Of a DNA stretch of 64,000 nt, positions 37,717 through 48,604 are shown piece by piece (within the stretch, counting starts at the first letter, position 1; every line of letters begins with the position of its first letter). Made by a program: the position numbers and the translations under genes. The notes beneath the pieces were generated by a model. It was not told the origin of the DNA. It made no database searches and was given only the letters and a program-made list of their open reading frames with translations. Source of the DNA: Rallus limicola (lineage: Eukaryota; Chordata; Aves; Gruiformes; Rallidae); NCBI GenBank assembly GCA_022605955.1, contig JAKCOZ010000241.1, positions 62,001 to 126,000 on the forward strand, given 5' to 3'.

Positions 37717-38508
37717 ATGCCTTTCATGCCTAGCTTCTTTACTTTGGGAGTTATTGCTGGACGTTTAGCATGTTTTGAACTGCAGTCTGCTAGGGCTGAG
37801 AAAAGCACCGTAGGAGCTTCCAGGCATGTTCCCTCTTTCCAGGCAAAGGAAAAGGCTGAGAGCCAAAGTGACAGGGTCTGCTTGTGTGTCCTGTTAGGAG
37901 GTTTCAGACAAGCTATGCCTTTCAATCCTAGCTTCTTTACTTTGGGAGTTATTGCTGGACGTTTAGCATGTTTTGAACTGCAGTCTGCTAGGGCCGAGAA
38001 AAGCACCGTAGGAGGTTCCAGGCATGTTCCCTATTTCAAGGCAAAGGAAAAGGCTGAGAGCCAAAGTGACAGGGTCAGCTTGTGTGTCCTGTTAGGAGGT
38101 TTCAGACAAGCTATGCCTTTCAGTCCTAGCTTCTTTACTTTGGGAGTTATTGCTGGACGTTTAGCATGTTTTGAACTGCAGTCTGCTAGGGCCGAGAAAA
38201 GCACTTTTATAGGTAGCAGGTATGTTCCTTCTTTCCAGGCAAAGGAAAAGGCTGAGAGCCAAAGTGACAGGGTCTGCTTGTGTGTCCTGTTAGGAGGTTT
38301 CAGACAAGCTATGCCTTTCATGCCTAGCTTCTTTACTTTGGGAGTTATTGCTAGACGTTTAGCATGTTTTGAACTGCAGTCTGCTAGGGCCGAGAAAAGC
38401 ACCGTAGGAGGTTCCAGGCATGTTCCCTCTTTCCAGGCAAAGGAAAAGGCTGAGAGCCAAAGTGACAGGGTCTGCTTGTGTGTCCTGTTAGGAGGTTTCA
38501 GACAAGCT
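37717..38508 (+). repeat. Block V, copy 1 (4 monomers)
   Basis: A GASRH monomer, an AT-type monomer with GGTCAGC, a GT-type FIGSRY monomer and a GCTAGACG monomer recur at 39499-40290, nine monomers (1782 bp) downstream. The CCTATTTCAAGG change at 38030 is private to this copy and its T copy 2 counterpart. Confidence 0.75.
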
Positions 38509-39498
38509 ATGCCTTTCATGCCTAGCTTCTTTACTTTGGGAGTTATTGCTGGACGTTTAGCATGTTTTGAACTGCAGTCTGCTAGGGCCGAGAAAAGCAC
38601 CGTAGGAGGTTCCAGGCATGTTCCCTCTTTCCAGGCAAAGGAAAAGGCTGAGAGCCAAAGTGACAGGGTCTGCTTGTGTGTCCTGTTAGGAGGTTTCAGA
38701 CAAGCTATGCCTTTCAGTCCTAGCTTCTTTACTTTGGGAGTTATTGCTGGACGTTTAGCATGTTTTGAACTGCAGTCTGCTAGGGCCGAGAAAAGCACTG
38801 TAGGAGGTAGCAGGTATGTTCCTTCTTTCCAGGCAAAGGAAAAGGCTGAGAGCCAAAGTGACAGGGTCTGCTTGTGTGTCCTGTTAGGAGGTTTCAGACA
38901 AGCTATGCCTTTCAGTCCTAGCTTCTTTACTTTGGGAGTTATTGCTGGACGTTTAGCATGTTTTGAACTGCAGTCTGCTAGGGCCGAGAAAAGCACCGTA
39001 GGAGGTTCCAGGCATGTTCCCTCTTTCCAGGCAAAGGAAAAGGCTGAGAGCCAAAGTGACAGGGTCTGCTTGTGTGTCCTGTTAGGAGGTTTCAGACAAG
39101 CTATGCCTTTCAGTCCTAGCTTCTTTACTTTGGGAGTTATTGCTGGACGTTTAGCATGTTTTGAACTGCAGTCTGCTAGGGCCGAGAAAAGCACCGTAGG
39201 AGGTTCCAGGCATGTTCCCTCTTTCCAGGCAAAGGAAAAGGCTGAGAGCCAAAGTGACAGGGTCTGCTTGTGTGTCCTGTTAGGAGGTTTCAGACAAGCT
39301 ATGCCTTTCATGCCTAGCTTCTTTACTTTGGGAGTTATTGCTGGACGTTTAGCATGTTTTGAACTGCAGTCTGCTAGGGCCGAGAAAAGCACCGTAGGCG
39401 CTTCCAGGCATGTTCCCTCTTTCCAGGCAAAGGAAAAGGCTGAGAGCCAAAGTGACAGGGTCTGCTTGTGTGTCCTGTTAGGAGGTTTTAGACAAGCT

Positions 39499-40290
39499 AT
39501 GCCTTTCATGCCTAGCTTCTTTACTTTGGGAGTTATTGCTGGACGTTTAGCATGTTTTGAACTGCAGTCTGCTAGGGCCGAGAAAAGCACCGTAGGAGCT
39601 TCCAGGCATGTTCCCTCTTTCCAGGCAAAGGAAAAGGCTGAGAGCCAAAGTGACAGGGTCTGCTTGTGTGTCCTGTTAGGAGGTTTCAGACAAGCTATGC
39701 CTTTCAATCCTAGCTTCTTTACTTTGGGAGTTATTGCTGGACGTTTAGCATGTTTTGAACTGCAGTCTGCTAGGGCCGAGAAAAGCACCGTAGGAGGTTC
39801 CAGGCATGTTCCCTCTTTCCAGGCAAAGGAAAAGGCTGAGAGCCAAAGTGACAGGGTCAGCTTGTGTGTCCTGTTAGGAGGTTTCAGACAAGCTATGCCT
39901 TTCAGTCCTAGCTTCTTTACTTTGGGAGTTATTGCTGGACGTTTAGCATGTTTTGAACTGCAGTCTGCTAGGGCCGAGAAAAGCACTTTTATAGGGAGCA
40001 GGTATGTTCCTTCTTTCCAGGCAAAGGAAAAGGCTGAGAGCCAAAGTGACAGGGTCTGCTTGTGTGTCCTGTTAGGAGGTTTCAGACAAGCTATGCCTTT
40101 CATGCCTAGCTTCTTTACTTTGGGAGTTATTGCTAGACGTTTAGCATGTTTTGAACTGCAGTCTGCTAGGGCCGAGAAAAGCACTGTAGGAGGTTCCAGG
40201 CATGTTCCCTCTTTCCAGGCAAAGGAAAAGGCTGAGAGCCAAAGTGACAGGGTCTGCTTGTGTGTCCTGTTAGGAGGTTTCAGACAAGCT
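39499..40290 (+). repeat. Block V, copy 2 (4 monomers)
   Basis: Nine-monomer-offset copy of 37717-38508, carrying the same rare GCTAGACG change (near 40132) after a FIGSRY monomer. The FIGSRY monomer here has ATAGGGAGC instead of ATAGGTAGC. Confidence 0.75.
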
Positions 40291-41874
40291 ATGCCTTTCA
40301 TGCCTAGCTTCTTTACTTTGGGAGTTATTGCTGGACGTTTAGCATGTTTTGAACTGCAGTCTGCTAGGGCCGAGAAAAGCACTGTAGGAGGTAGCAGGTA
40401 TGTTCCTTCTTTCCAGGCAAAGGAAAAGGCTGAGAGCCAAAGTGACAGGGTCTGCTTGTGTGTCCTGTTAGGAGGTTTCAGACAAGCTATGCCTTTCAGT
40501 CCTAGCTTCTTTACTTTGGGAGTTATTGCTGGACGTTTAGCATGTTTTGAACTGCAGTCTGCTAGGGCCGAGAAAAGCACCGTAGGAGGTAGCAGGTATG
40601 TTCCTTCTTTCCAGGCAAAGGAAAAGGCTGAGAGCCAAAGTGACAGGGTCTGCTTGTGTGTCCTGTTAGGAGGTTTCAGACAAGCTATGCCTTTCATGCC
40701 TAGCTTCTTTACTTTGGGAGTTATTGCTGGACGTTTAGCATGTTTTGAACTGCAGTCTGCTAGGGCCGAGAAAAGCACCGTAGGAGGTTCCAGGCATGTT
40801 CCCTCTTTCCAGGCAAAGGAAAAGGCTGAGAGCCAAAGTGACAGGGTCTGCTTGTGTGTCCTGTTAGGAGGTTTCAGACAAGCTATGCCTTTCATGCCTA
40901 GCTTCTTTACTTTGGGAGTTATTGCTGGACGTTTAGCATGTTTTGAACTGCAGTCTGCTAGGGCCGAGAAAAGCACCGTAGGAGGTTCCAGGCATGTTCC
41001 CTCTTTCCAGGCAAAGGAAAAGGCTGAGAGCCAAAGTGACAGGGTCTGCTTGTGTGTCCTGTTATAAGGTTTCAGACAAGCTATGCCTTTCATGACTAGC
41101 TTCTTTACTTTGGGAGTTATTGCTGGACGTTTAGCATGTTTTGAACTTCAGTCTGCTAGGGCCGAGAAAAGCACCGTAGGAGCTTCCAGGCATGTTCCCT
41201 CTTTCCAGGCAAAGGAAAAGGCTGAGAGCCAAAGTGACAGGGTCTGCTTGTGTGTCCTGTTAGGAGGTTTCAGACAAGCTATGCCTTTCATGCCTAGCTT
41301 CTTTACTTTGGGAGTTATTGCTGGACGTTTAGCATGTTTTGAACTGCAGTCTGCTAGGGCCGAGAAAAGCACCGTAGGAGGTTCCAGGCATGTTCCCTCT
41401 TTCCAGGCAAAGGAAAAGGCTGAGAGCCAAAGTGACAGGGTCAGCTTGTGTGTCCTGTTAGGAGGTTTCAGACAAGCTATGCCTTTCAGTCCTAGCTTCT
41501 TTACTTTGGGAGTTATTGCTGGACGTTTAGCATGTTTTGAACTGCAGTCTGCTAGGGCCGAGAAAAGCACCGTAGGAGCTTCCAGGCATGTTCCCTCTTT
41601 ACAGGCAAAGGAAAAGGCTGAGAGCCAAAGTGACAGGGTCTGCTTGTGTGTCCTGTTAGGAGGTTTCAGACAAGCTATGCCTTTCAGTCCTAGCTTCTTT
41701 ACTTTGGGAGTTATTGCTGGACGTTTAGCATGTTTTGAACTGCAGTCTGCTAGGGCCGAGAAAAGCACCGTAGGAGGTTCCAGGCATGTTCCCTCTTTCC
41801 AGGCAAAGGAAAAGGCTGAGAGCCAAAGTGACAGAGTCTGCTTGTGTGTCCTGTTAGGAGGTTTCAGACAAGCT

Positions 41875-42269
41875 ATGCCTTTCATGCCTAGCTTCTTTAC
41901 TTTAGCAGTTATTGCTGGACGTTTAGCATGTTTTGAACTGCAGTCTGCTAGGGCCGAGAAAAGCACTTTTATAGGTAGCAGGTATGTTCCTTCTTTCCAG
42001 GCAAAGGAAAAGGCTGAGAGCCAAAGTGACAGGGTCTGCTTGTGTGTCCTGTTAGGAGGTTTCAGACAAGCTATGCCTTTCATGCCTAGCTTCTTTACTT
42101 TGGGAGTTATTGCTGGACGTTTAGCATGTTTTGAACTGCAGTCTGCTAGGGCCGAGAAAAGCACCCTGGAGGTTCCAGGCATGTTCCCTCTTTCCAGGCA
42201 AAGGAAAAGGCTGAGAGCCAAAGTGACAGGGTCTGCTTGTGTGTCCTGTTAGGAGGTTTCAGACAAGCT
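41875..42269 (+). repeat. Two aberrant junction monomers between super-block copies
   Basis: These 395 bases separate T copy 1 from S copy 2. The first monomer carries ACTTTAGCAG instead of ACTTTGGGAG and a FIGSRY block. The second has a scrambled, 1-bp-shorter variable block, CACCCTGGAGG instead of CACCGTAGGAGG. Neither change is seen elsewhere in the window. The clustering of private changes at the join suggests the duplication breakpoint lies here. Confidence 0.75.
42164..42168 (+). other. Small indel in variable block (1 bp shorter)
   Basis: CACCCTGGAGG replaces CACCGTAGGAGG: one base is lost and one substituted. It is the only monomer with this change, and it shifts the array register by one base for everything downstream. 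Confidence 0.93.
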
Positions 42270-45200
42270 ATGCCTTTCAGTCCTAGCTTCTTTACTTTGG
42301 GAGTTATTGCTGGACGTTTAGCATGTTTTGAACTGCAGTCTGCTAGGGCCGAGAAAAGCACCGTAGGAGGTTCCAGGCATGTTCCCTCTTTCCAGGCAAA
42401 GGAAAAGGCTGAGAGCCAAAGTGACAGGGTCAGCTTGTGTGTCCTGTTAGGAGGTTTCAGACAAGCTATGCCTTTCATGCCTAGCTTCTTTACTTTGGGA
42501 GTTATTGCTGGACGTTTAGCATGTTTTGAACTGCAGTCTGCTAGGGCCGAGAAAAGCACTTTTATAGGTAGCAGGTATGTTCCTTCTTTCCAGGCAAAGG
42601 AAAAGCCTGAGAGCCAAAGTGACAGGGTCTGCTTGTGTGTCCTGTTAGGAGGTTTCAGACAAGCTATGCCTTTCATGCCTAGCTTCTTTACTTTGGGAGT
42701 TATTGCTGGACGTTTAGCATGTTTTGAACTGCAGTCTGCTAGGGCCGAGAAAAGCACCGTAGGAGGTTCCAGGCATGTTCCCTCTTTCCAGGCAAAGGAA
42801 AAGGCTGAGAGCCAAAGTGACAGGGTCTGCTTGTGTGTCCTGTTAGGAGGTTTCAGACAAGCTATGCCTTTCAGTCCTAGCTTCTTTACTTTGGGAGTTA
42901 TTGCTGGACGTTTAGCATGTTTTGAACTGCAGTCTGCTAGGGCCGAGAAAAGCACCGTAGGAGGTTCCAGGCATGTTCCCTCTTTCCAGGCAAAGGAAAA
43001 GGCTGAGAGCCAAAGTGACAGGGTCAGCTTGTGTGTCCTGTTAGGAGGTTTCAGACAAGCTATGCCTTTCAGTCCTAGCTTCTTTACTTTGGGAGTTATT
43101 GCTGGACGTTTAGCATGTTTTGAACTGCAGTCTGCTAGGGCCGAGAAAAGCACCGTAGGAGGTTCCAGGCATGTTCCCTCTTTCCAGGCAAAGGAAAAGG
43201 CTGAGAGCCAAAGTGACAGGGTCTGCTTGTGTGTCCTGTTAGGAGGTTTCAGACAAGCTATGCCTTTCAGTCCTAGCTTCTTTACTTTGGGAGTTATTGC
43301 TGGACGTTTAGCATGTTTTGAACTGCAGTCTGCTAGGGCCGAGAAAAGCACCGTAGGAGGTTCCAGGCATGTTCCCTCTTTCCAGGCAAAGGAAAAGGCT
43401 GAGAGCCAAAGTGACAGAGTCTGCTTGTGTGTCCTGTTAGGAGGTTTCAGACAAGCTATGCCTTTCATGCCTAGCTTCTTTACTTTGGGAGTTATTGCTG
43501 GACGTTTAGCATGTTTTGAACTGCAGTCTGCTAGGGCCGAGAAAAGCACCGTAGGAGGTTCCAGGCATGTTCCCTCTTTCCAGGCAAAGGAAAAGGCTGA
43601 GAGCCAAAGTGACAGGGTCTGCTTGTGTGTCCTGTTAGGAGGTTTCAGACAAGCTATGCCTTTCATGCCTAGCTTCTTTACTTTGGGAGTTATTGCTGGA
43701 CGTTTAGCATGTTTTGAACTGCAGTCTGCTAGGGCCGAGAAAAGCACCGTAGGAGCTTCCAGGCATGTTCCCTCTTTCCAGGCAAAGGAAAAGGCTGAGA
43801 GCCAAAGTGACAGGGTCTGCTTGTGTGTCCTGTTAGGAGGTTTCAGACAAGCTATGCCTTTCAATCCTAGCTTCTTTACTTTGGGAGTTATTGCTGGACG
43901 TTTAGCATGTTTTGAACTGCAGTCTGCTAGGGCCGAGAAAAGCACCGTAGGAGGTTCCAGGCATGTTCCCTCTTTCCAGGCAAAGGAAAAGGCTGAGAGC
44001 CAAAGTGACAGGGTCTGCTTGTGTGTCCTGTTAGGAGGTTTCAGGCAAGCTATGCCTTTCAATCCTAGCTTCTTTACTTTGGGAGTTATTGCTGGACGTT
44101 TAGCATGTTTTGAACTGCAGTCTGCTAGGGCCGAGAAAAGCACCGTAGGAGGTTCCAGGCATGTTCCCTCTTTCCAGGCAAAGGAAAAGGCTGAGAGCCA
44201 AAGTGACAGGGTCTGCTTGTGTGTCCTGTTAGGAGGTTTCAGACAAGCTATGCCTTTCATGCCTAGCTTCTTTACTTTGGGAGTTATTGCTGGACGTTTA
44301 GCATGTTTTGAACTGCAGTCTGCTAGGGCCGAGAAAAGCACCGTAGGAGCTTCCAGGCATGTTCCCTCTTTCCAGGCAAAGGAAAAGGCTGAGAGCCAAA
44401 GTGACAGGGTCTGCTTGTGTGTCCTGTTAGGAGGTTTCAGACAAGCTATGCCTTTCATGCCTAGCTTCTTTACTTTGGGAGTTATTGCTGGACGTTTAGC
44501 ATGTTTTGAACTGCAGTCTGCTAGGGCCGAGAAAAGCACCGTAGAAGCTTCCAGGCATGTTCCCTCTTTCCAGGCAAAGGAAAAGGCTGAGAGCCAAAGT
44601 GACAGAGTCTGCTTGTGTGTCCTGTTAGGAGGTTTCAGACAAGCTATGCCTTTCATGCCTAGCTTCTTTACTTTGGGAGTTATTGCTGGACGTTTAGCAT
44701 GTTTTGAACTGCAGTCTGCTAGGGCCGAGAAAAGCACCGTAGGAGGTTCCAGGCATGTTCCCTCTTTCCAGGCAAAGGAAAAGGCTGAGAGCCAAAGTGA
44801 CAGGGTCTGCTTGTGTGTCCTGTTAGGAGGTTTCAGACAAGCTATGCCTTTCATGCCTAGCTTCTTTACTTTGGGAGTTATTGCTGGACGTTTAGCATGT
44901 TTTGAACTGCAGTCTGCTAGGGCCGAGAAAAGCACTGTAGGAGGTTCCAGGCATGTTCCCTCTTTCCAGGCAAAGGAAAAGGCTGAGAGCCAAAGTGACA
45001 GGTCTGCTTGTGTGTCCTGTTAGGAGGTTTCAGACAAGCTATGCCTTTCAATCCTAGCTTCTTTACTTTGGGAGTTATTGCTGGACGTTTAGCATGTTTT
45101 GAACTGCAGTCTGCCAGGGCCGAGAAAAGCACCGTAGGAGGTTCCAGGCATGTTCCCTCTTTCCAGGCAAAGGAAAAGGCTGAGAGCCAAAGTGACAGAG

Positions 45201-48200
45201 TCTGCTTGTGTGTCCTGTTAGGAGGTTTCAGACAAGCTATGCCTTTCATGCCTAGCTTCTTTACTTTGGGAGTTATTGCTGGACGTTTAGCATGTTTTGA
45301 ACTGCAGTCTGCTAGGGCCGAGAAAAGCACCGTAGGAGGTTCCAGGCATGTTCCCTCTTTCCAGGCAAAGGAAAAGGCTGAGAGCCAAAGTGACAGGGTC
45401 TGCTTGTGTGTCCTGTTAGGAGGTTTCAGACAAGCTATGCCTTTCATGCCTAGCTTCTTTACTTTGGGAGTTATTGCTGGACGTTTAGCATGTTTTGAAC
45501 TGCAGTCTGCTAGGGCCGAGAAAAGCACCGTAGGAGGTTCCAGGCATGTTCCCTCTTTCCAGGCAAAGGAAAAGGCTGAGAGCCAAAGTGACAGGGTCTG
45601 CTTGTGTGTCCTGTTAGGAGGTTTCAGACAAGCTATGCCTTTCATGCCTAGCTTCTTTACTTTGGGAGTTATTGCTGGACGTTTAGCATGTTTTGAACTG
45701 CAGTCTGCTAGGGCCGAGAAAAGCACCGTAGGAGGTTCCAGGCATGTTCCCTCTTTCCAGGCAAAGGAAAAGGCTGAGAGCCAAAGTGACAGGGTCTGCT
45801 TGTGTGTCCTGTTAGGAGGTTTCAGACAAGCTATGCCTTTCAGTCCTAGCTTCTTTACTTTGGGAGTTATTGCTGGACGTTTAGCATGTTTTGAACTGCA
45901 GTCTGCTAGGGCCGAGAAAAGCACCGTAGGAGGTTCCAGGCATGTTCCCTCTTTCCAGGCAAAGGAAAAGGCTGAGAGCCAAAGTGACAGGGTCAGCTTG
46001 TGTGTCCTGTTAGGAGGTTTCAGACAAGCTATGCCTTTCAGTCCTGGCTTCTTTACTTTGGGAGTTATTGCTGGACGTTTAGCATGTTTTGAACTGCAGT
46101 CTGCTAGGGCCGAGAAAAGCACCGTAGGAGGTTCCAGGCATGTTCCCTCTTTCCAGGCAAAGGAAAAGGCTGAGAGCCAAAGTGACAGGGTCTGCTTGTG
46201 TGTCCTGTTAGGAGGTTTCAGACAAGCTATGCCTTTCATGCCTAGCTTCTTTACTTTGGGAGTTATTGCTGGACGTTTAGCATGTTTTGAACTGCAGTCT
46301 GCTAGGGCCGAGAAAAGCACTTTTATAGGTAGCAGGTATGTTCCTTCTTTCCAGGCAAAGGTAAAGGCTGAGAGCCAAAGTGACAGGGTCTGCTTGTGTG
46401 TCCTGTTAGGAGGTTTCAGACAAGCTATGCCTTTCATGCCTAGCTTCTTTACTTTGGGAGTTATTGCTGGACGTTTAGCATGTTTTGAACTGCAGTCTGC
46501 TAGGGCCGAGAAAAGCACTGTAGGAGGTTCCAGGCATGTTCCCTCTTTCCAGGCAAAGGAAAAGGCTGAGAGCCAAAGTGACAGGGTCTGCTTGTGTGTC
46601 CTGTTAGGAGGTTTCAGACAAGCTATGCCTTTCAATCCTAGCTTCTTTACTTTGGGAGTTATTGCTGGACGTTTAGCATGTTTTGAACTGCAGTCTGCTA
46701 GGGCCGAGAAAAGCACCGTAGGAGGTTCCAGGCATGTTCCCTCTTTCCAGGCAAAGGAAAAGGCTGAGAGCCAAAGTGACAGGGTCTGCTTGTGTGTCCT
46801 GTTAGGAGGTTTCAGACAAGCTATGCCTTTCAGTCCTAGCTTCTTTACTTTGGGAGTTATTGCTGGACGTTTAGCATGTTTTGAACTGCAGTCTGCTAGG
46901 GCCGAGAAAAGCACTGTAGGAGGTAGCAGGTATGTTCCTTCTTTCCAGGCAAAGGAAAAGGCTGAGAGCCAAAGTGACAGGGTCTGCTTGTGTGTCCTGT
47001 TAGGAGGTTTCAGACAAGCTATGCCTTTCAGTCCTAGCTTCTTTACTTTGGGAGTTATTGCTGGACATTTAGCATGTTTTGAACTGCAGTCTGCTAGGGC
47101 CGAGAAAAGCACTGTAGGAGCTTCCAGGCATGTTCCTTCTTTCCAGGCAAAGGAAAAGGCTGAGAGCCAAAGTGACAGGGTCTGCTTGTGTGTCCTGTTA
47201 GGAGGTTTCAGACAAGCTATGCCTTTCATGCCTAGCTTCTTTACTTTGGGAGTTATTGCTGGACGTTTAGCATGTTTTGAACTGCAGTCTGCTAGGGCCG
47301 AGAAAAGCACCGTAGGAGGTTCCAGGCATGTTCCCTCTTTCCAGGCAAAGGAAAAGGCTGAGAGCCAAAGTGACAGGGTCTGCTTGTGTGTCCTGTTATA
47401 AGGTTTCAGACAAGCTATGCCTTTCATGCCTAGCTTCTTTACTTTGGGAGTTATTGCTGGACGTTTAGCATGTTTTGAACTGCAGTCTGCTAGGGCCGAG
47501 AAAAGCACTGTAGGAGGTAGCAGGTATGTTCCTTCTTTCCAGGCAAAGGAAAAGGCTGAGAGCCAAAGTGACAGGGTCTGCTTGTGTGTCCTGTTAGGAG
47601 GTTTCAGACAAGCTATGCCTTTCATGCCTAGCTTCTTTACTTTGGGAGTTATTGCTGGACGTTTAGCATGTTTTGAACTGCAGTCTGCTAGGGCCGAGAA
47701 AAGCACCGTAGGAGGTTCCAGGCATGTTCCCTCTTTCCAGGCAAAGGAAAAGGCTGAGAGCCAAAGTGACAGGGTCTGCTTGTGTGTCCTGTTAGGAGGT
47801 TTCAGACAAGCTATGCCTTTCAGTCCTAGCTTCTTTACTTTGGGAGTTATTGCTGGACGTTTAGCATGTTTTGAACTGCAGTCTGCTAGGGCCGAGAAAA
47901 GCACCGTAGGAGCTTCCAGGCATGTTCCCTCTTTCCAGGCAAAGGAAAAGGCTGAGAGCCAAAGTGACAGGGTCTGCTTGTGTGTCCTGTTAGGAGGTTT
48001 CAGACAAGCTATGCCTTTCATGCCTAGCTTCTTTACTTTGGGAGTTATTGCTGGACGTTTAGCATGTTTTGAACTGCAGTCTGCTAGGGCCGAGAAAAGC
48101 ACCGTAGGAGGTTCCAGGCATGTTCCCTCTTTCCAGGCAAAGGAAAAGGCTGAGAGCCAAAGTGACAGGGTCTGCTTGTGTGTCCTGTTAGGAGGTTTCA

Positions 48201-48406
48201 GACAAGCTATGCCTTTCAATCCTAGCTTCTTTACTTTGGGAGTTATTGCTGGACGTTTAGCATGTTTTGAACTGCAGTCTGCTAGGGCCGAGAAAAGCAC
48301 CGTAGGAGGTTCCAGGCATGTTCCCTCTTTCCAGGCAAAGGAAAAGGCTGAGAGCCAAAGTGACAGGGTCTGCTTGTGTGTCCTGTTATAAGGTTTCAGA
48401 CAAGCT
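42270..48406 (+). repeat. Super-block S, copy 2 (about 31 monomers)
   Basis: Second copy of 25838-31974. It carries TTTCAGGCAAG near 44040, GTAGAAGCTTCC near 44542, the GACAGGTCTGC deletion at 45001, TCTGCCAGGGCC near 45111 and AAAGGTAAAGG near 46358. It ends with an AT-type TAA-bearing monomer (stop at 48389-48391), where copy 1 has GGTCAGC and no stop. One further monomer (48407-48604) leads to T copy 2; the matching space in copy 1 is 16 monomers. Confidence 0.9.
45001..45002 (+). other. 1-bp deletion in monomer (GGG to GG), S copy 2
   Basis: Same GACAGGTCTGC deletion as at 28569, in the equivalent monomer 83 units away. The shared indel is strong evidence that S copies 1 and 2 derive from one ancestor rather than from chance similarity of types. 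Confidence 0.95.
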
Positions 48407-48604
48407 ATGCCTTTCATGCCTAGCTTCTTTACTTTGGGAGTTATTGCTGGACGTTTAGCATGTTTTGAACTGCAGTCTGCTAGGGCCGAGAAAAGCACCG
48501 TAGGAGGTTCCAGGCATGTTCCCTCTTTCCAGGCAAAGGAAAAGGCTGAGAGCCAAAGTGACAGGGTCAGCTTGTGTGTCCTGTTAGGAGGTTTCAGACA
48601 AGCT

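Larger units (their letters stand above)
35143..41874 (+). repeat. Super-block T, copy 1 (34 monomers)
   Basis: Matches 48605-55336 at an offset of 13462 bp (68 monomers minus two deleted bases). Shared private marks are TTTCAGGCCT near 35346, ACTTTAGGAG near 36949, GCTGGTTGTTTAG near 37165, TTCGAA near 37508, TAGGGCTGAG near 37792, CCTATTTCAAGG near 38030, GCTAGACG near 38350 and 40132, GTAGGCGCTTCC near 39396, ATAGGGAGCAGG near 39992, CATGACTAGC near 41090, AACTTCAGTC near 41145 and CTTTACAGGC near 41597. Differences include a GGSRY block at 36220 where copy 2 has FIGSRY, and small type changes around 39.0-39.2 kb. Confidence 0.9.
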
